A stretch of 7,087 nucleotides of DNA from the NCBI GenBank assembly GCA_030425745.1, contig JAUHZW010000111.1, positions 1-7,087 on the forward strand, in the 5' to 3' direction. A program made the position numbers and the translations under genes. Below, one piece after another: positions 6,301 to 7,087 of this stretch. Position 1 is the first letter of the stretch. Every line of letters begins with the position of its first letter. This DNA comes from Actinomycetes bacterium. Its GTDB lineage: Bacteria; Actinomycetota; Actinomycetes; S36-B12. The notes under the pieces were generated by a model. It made no database searches and was not told the DNA's origin. It saw nothing but the letters and a program-made list of their open reading frames with translations.

Positions 6301-7087
6301 ATGACCACGAAGCGACCCGAAGCCATCGCTGCCATCGCCGGGACCATGCGGTCCTCGGTTTCCCGCCGTCGCCTGCTGCAGGCAGCGGGAATCACCGGTG
6401 CTGCCGCCGTGGCCGCGGCCTGCGGTGCGGGTGAGAGCGCCCCTGCTGCGTCGGAGGGGGCCGGCGGGGATGCCGAGGCCGCGGCACCCGAGTCCAGCGC
6501 AGCGACTGACATGTCGGACTCCGAGAAGGTCGTCATGTGGTCGAACTGGCCGCTGTACATCGACTACGACGATGAGGAGACCGGTCGCCCGACCCTCGAT
6601 GCGTTCCAGGAGCAGACGGGCATCGCCGTCACGTACAACGAGGACATCAACGACAACAACGAGTTCTTCGCGAAGGTCCGCACCCAGCTCGAGCAGGGGC
6701 AGAACATCGACCGCGATCTCGTCGTCCTCACCGACTGGATGGCCGCGCTGTGGATCCAGAACGGCTATGCCCAGAAGCTCGACAAGGCGCAGATCCCCAA
6801 CGCGGTGAACCTCAACCCCAAGTACATGGGTGTGTCCTTCGACCCGAACCGTGACTACACGATGCCGTGGCAGTCCGGCTTCGGCGGTCTCGGCTACAAC
6901 ATCGACGGCATCGACAACGCTCTGGGCACCACCGAGCTCGTCTCGTTGGATCAGCTGTTCGACCCGGCGCTGAAGGGGCGCGTCACGGTCCTGTCCGAGA
7001 TGCGCGACACCATGGGCTGCATCCTCGCGTGGCAGGGTGCCGACCCCAGCAACTTCACCACGGCGGAGTTCGAGAACGCGATCGCAG
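6301..7087 (+). CDS. Spermidine/putrescine-type ABC transporter substrate-binding lipoprotein with Tat signal, 3'-truncated
   Basis: The frame is open from ATG 6301 to the right edge (262 codons shown). The N-terminus carries a twin-arginine motif SRRRLLQ (21-27), an alanine-rich hydrophobic stretch, and cysteine 41 in AAAC, so the product is probably exported folded by Tat and lipidated; Ala at -3 is a weak but tolerated lipobox residue. After an Ala/Glu/Ser-rich linker the PotD-like domain starts near residue 57 with VVMWSNWPLYID, followed by FQEQTGIAVTYNEDINDNNE (102-121), LVVLTDWMAALW (140-151), and PWQSGFGGLGYN (189-200), all typical of polyamine-binding proteins. About a third of the usual length is missing. 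The strong ribosome site favours 6301 over the in-frame ATG at 6346. Its place behind the dehydrogenase suggests putrescine uptake; the ATPase and permease genes would follow off the edge. Confidence 0.92.
   Translation, partial: MTTKRPEAIAAIAGTMRSSVSRRRLLQAAGITGAAAVAAACGAGESAPAASEGAGGDAEAAAPESSAATDMSDSEKVVMWSNWPLYIDYDDEETGRPTLDAFQEQTGIAVTYNEDINDNNEFFAKVRTQLEQGQNIDRDLVVLTDWMAALWIQNGYAQKLDKAQIPNAVNLNPKYMGVSFDPNRDYTMPWQSGFGGLGYNIDGIDNALGTTELVSLDQLFDPALKGRVTVLSEMRDTMGCILAWQGADPSNFTTAEFENAIA

Overview
The window is high-GC DNA with strong G/C third-position codon bias, tightly packed genes, ATGA start/stop overlaps, and two alanine-rich lipoprotein signal peptides, one of Tat type. This fits an actinobacterium, plausibly of the Micrococcales, but the genus cannot be fixed from the sequence alone. 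There are seven protein genes, five complete and two cut by the window edges. I see no rRNA, tRNA, CRISPR array, insertion sequence or prophage gene.

Region 1 (1-3411, + strand) is a four-gene osmoprotectant (glycine betaine/choline/proline-betaine class) ABC importer of the OpuC/OpuB/ProU type. It encodes a substrate-binding protein (5' end missing), a first permease, an ATPase with a C-terminal CBS pair, and a second permease. The ATPase gene overlaps both permease genes by ATGA junctions, so the last three genes are translationally coupled. Between the binding-protein gene and the first permease lies a perfect 15-bp stem with a 5-nt loop and no U-tract. It probably trims, stabilises or attenuates the mRNA so that binding protein is made in excess.

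Region 2 (3424-4620, - strand) is a single convergent gene for a secreted lipoprotein resembling NMT1/THI5-type periplasmic binding proteins. No permease or ATPase for it is visible. Only 12 bp separate its stop from the stop of the osmoprotectant operon, with no convincing terminator.

Region 3 (4621-4750) is the divergent control region between the lipoprotein gene and the next operon. It contains a 17-bp inverted repeat (GTTTC-N7-GAAAC), an 8-bp palindrome, and a weak -10-like box.

Region 4 (4751-7087, + strand) is a polyamine-use operon. It holds an NAD(P)-dependent aldehyde dehydrogenase with the catalytic context of gamma-aminobutyraldehyde dehydrogenase, then the start of a Tat-type lipoprotein resembling the spermidine/putrescine binding protein PotD, which runs off the right edge. 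Together they suggest putrescine uptake and oxidation to GABA; the rest of the transporter and an aminotransferase or oxidase would be expected outside the window. An alternative reading links the dehydrogenase to the osmoprotectant operon as a betaine aldehyde dehydrogenase, but its active-site context argues against this. Overall this is accessory nutrient and osmolyte transport. I do not see an undescribed system; the least explained items are the orphan binding lipoprotein and the operon-internal hairpin.
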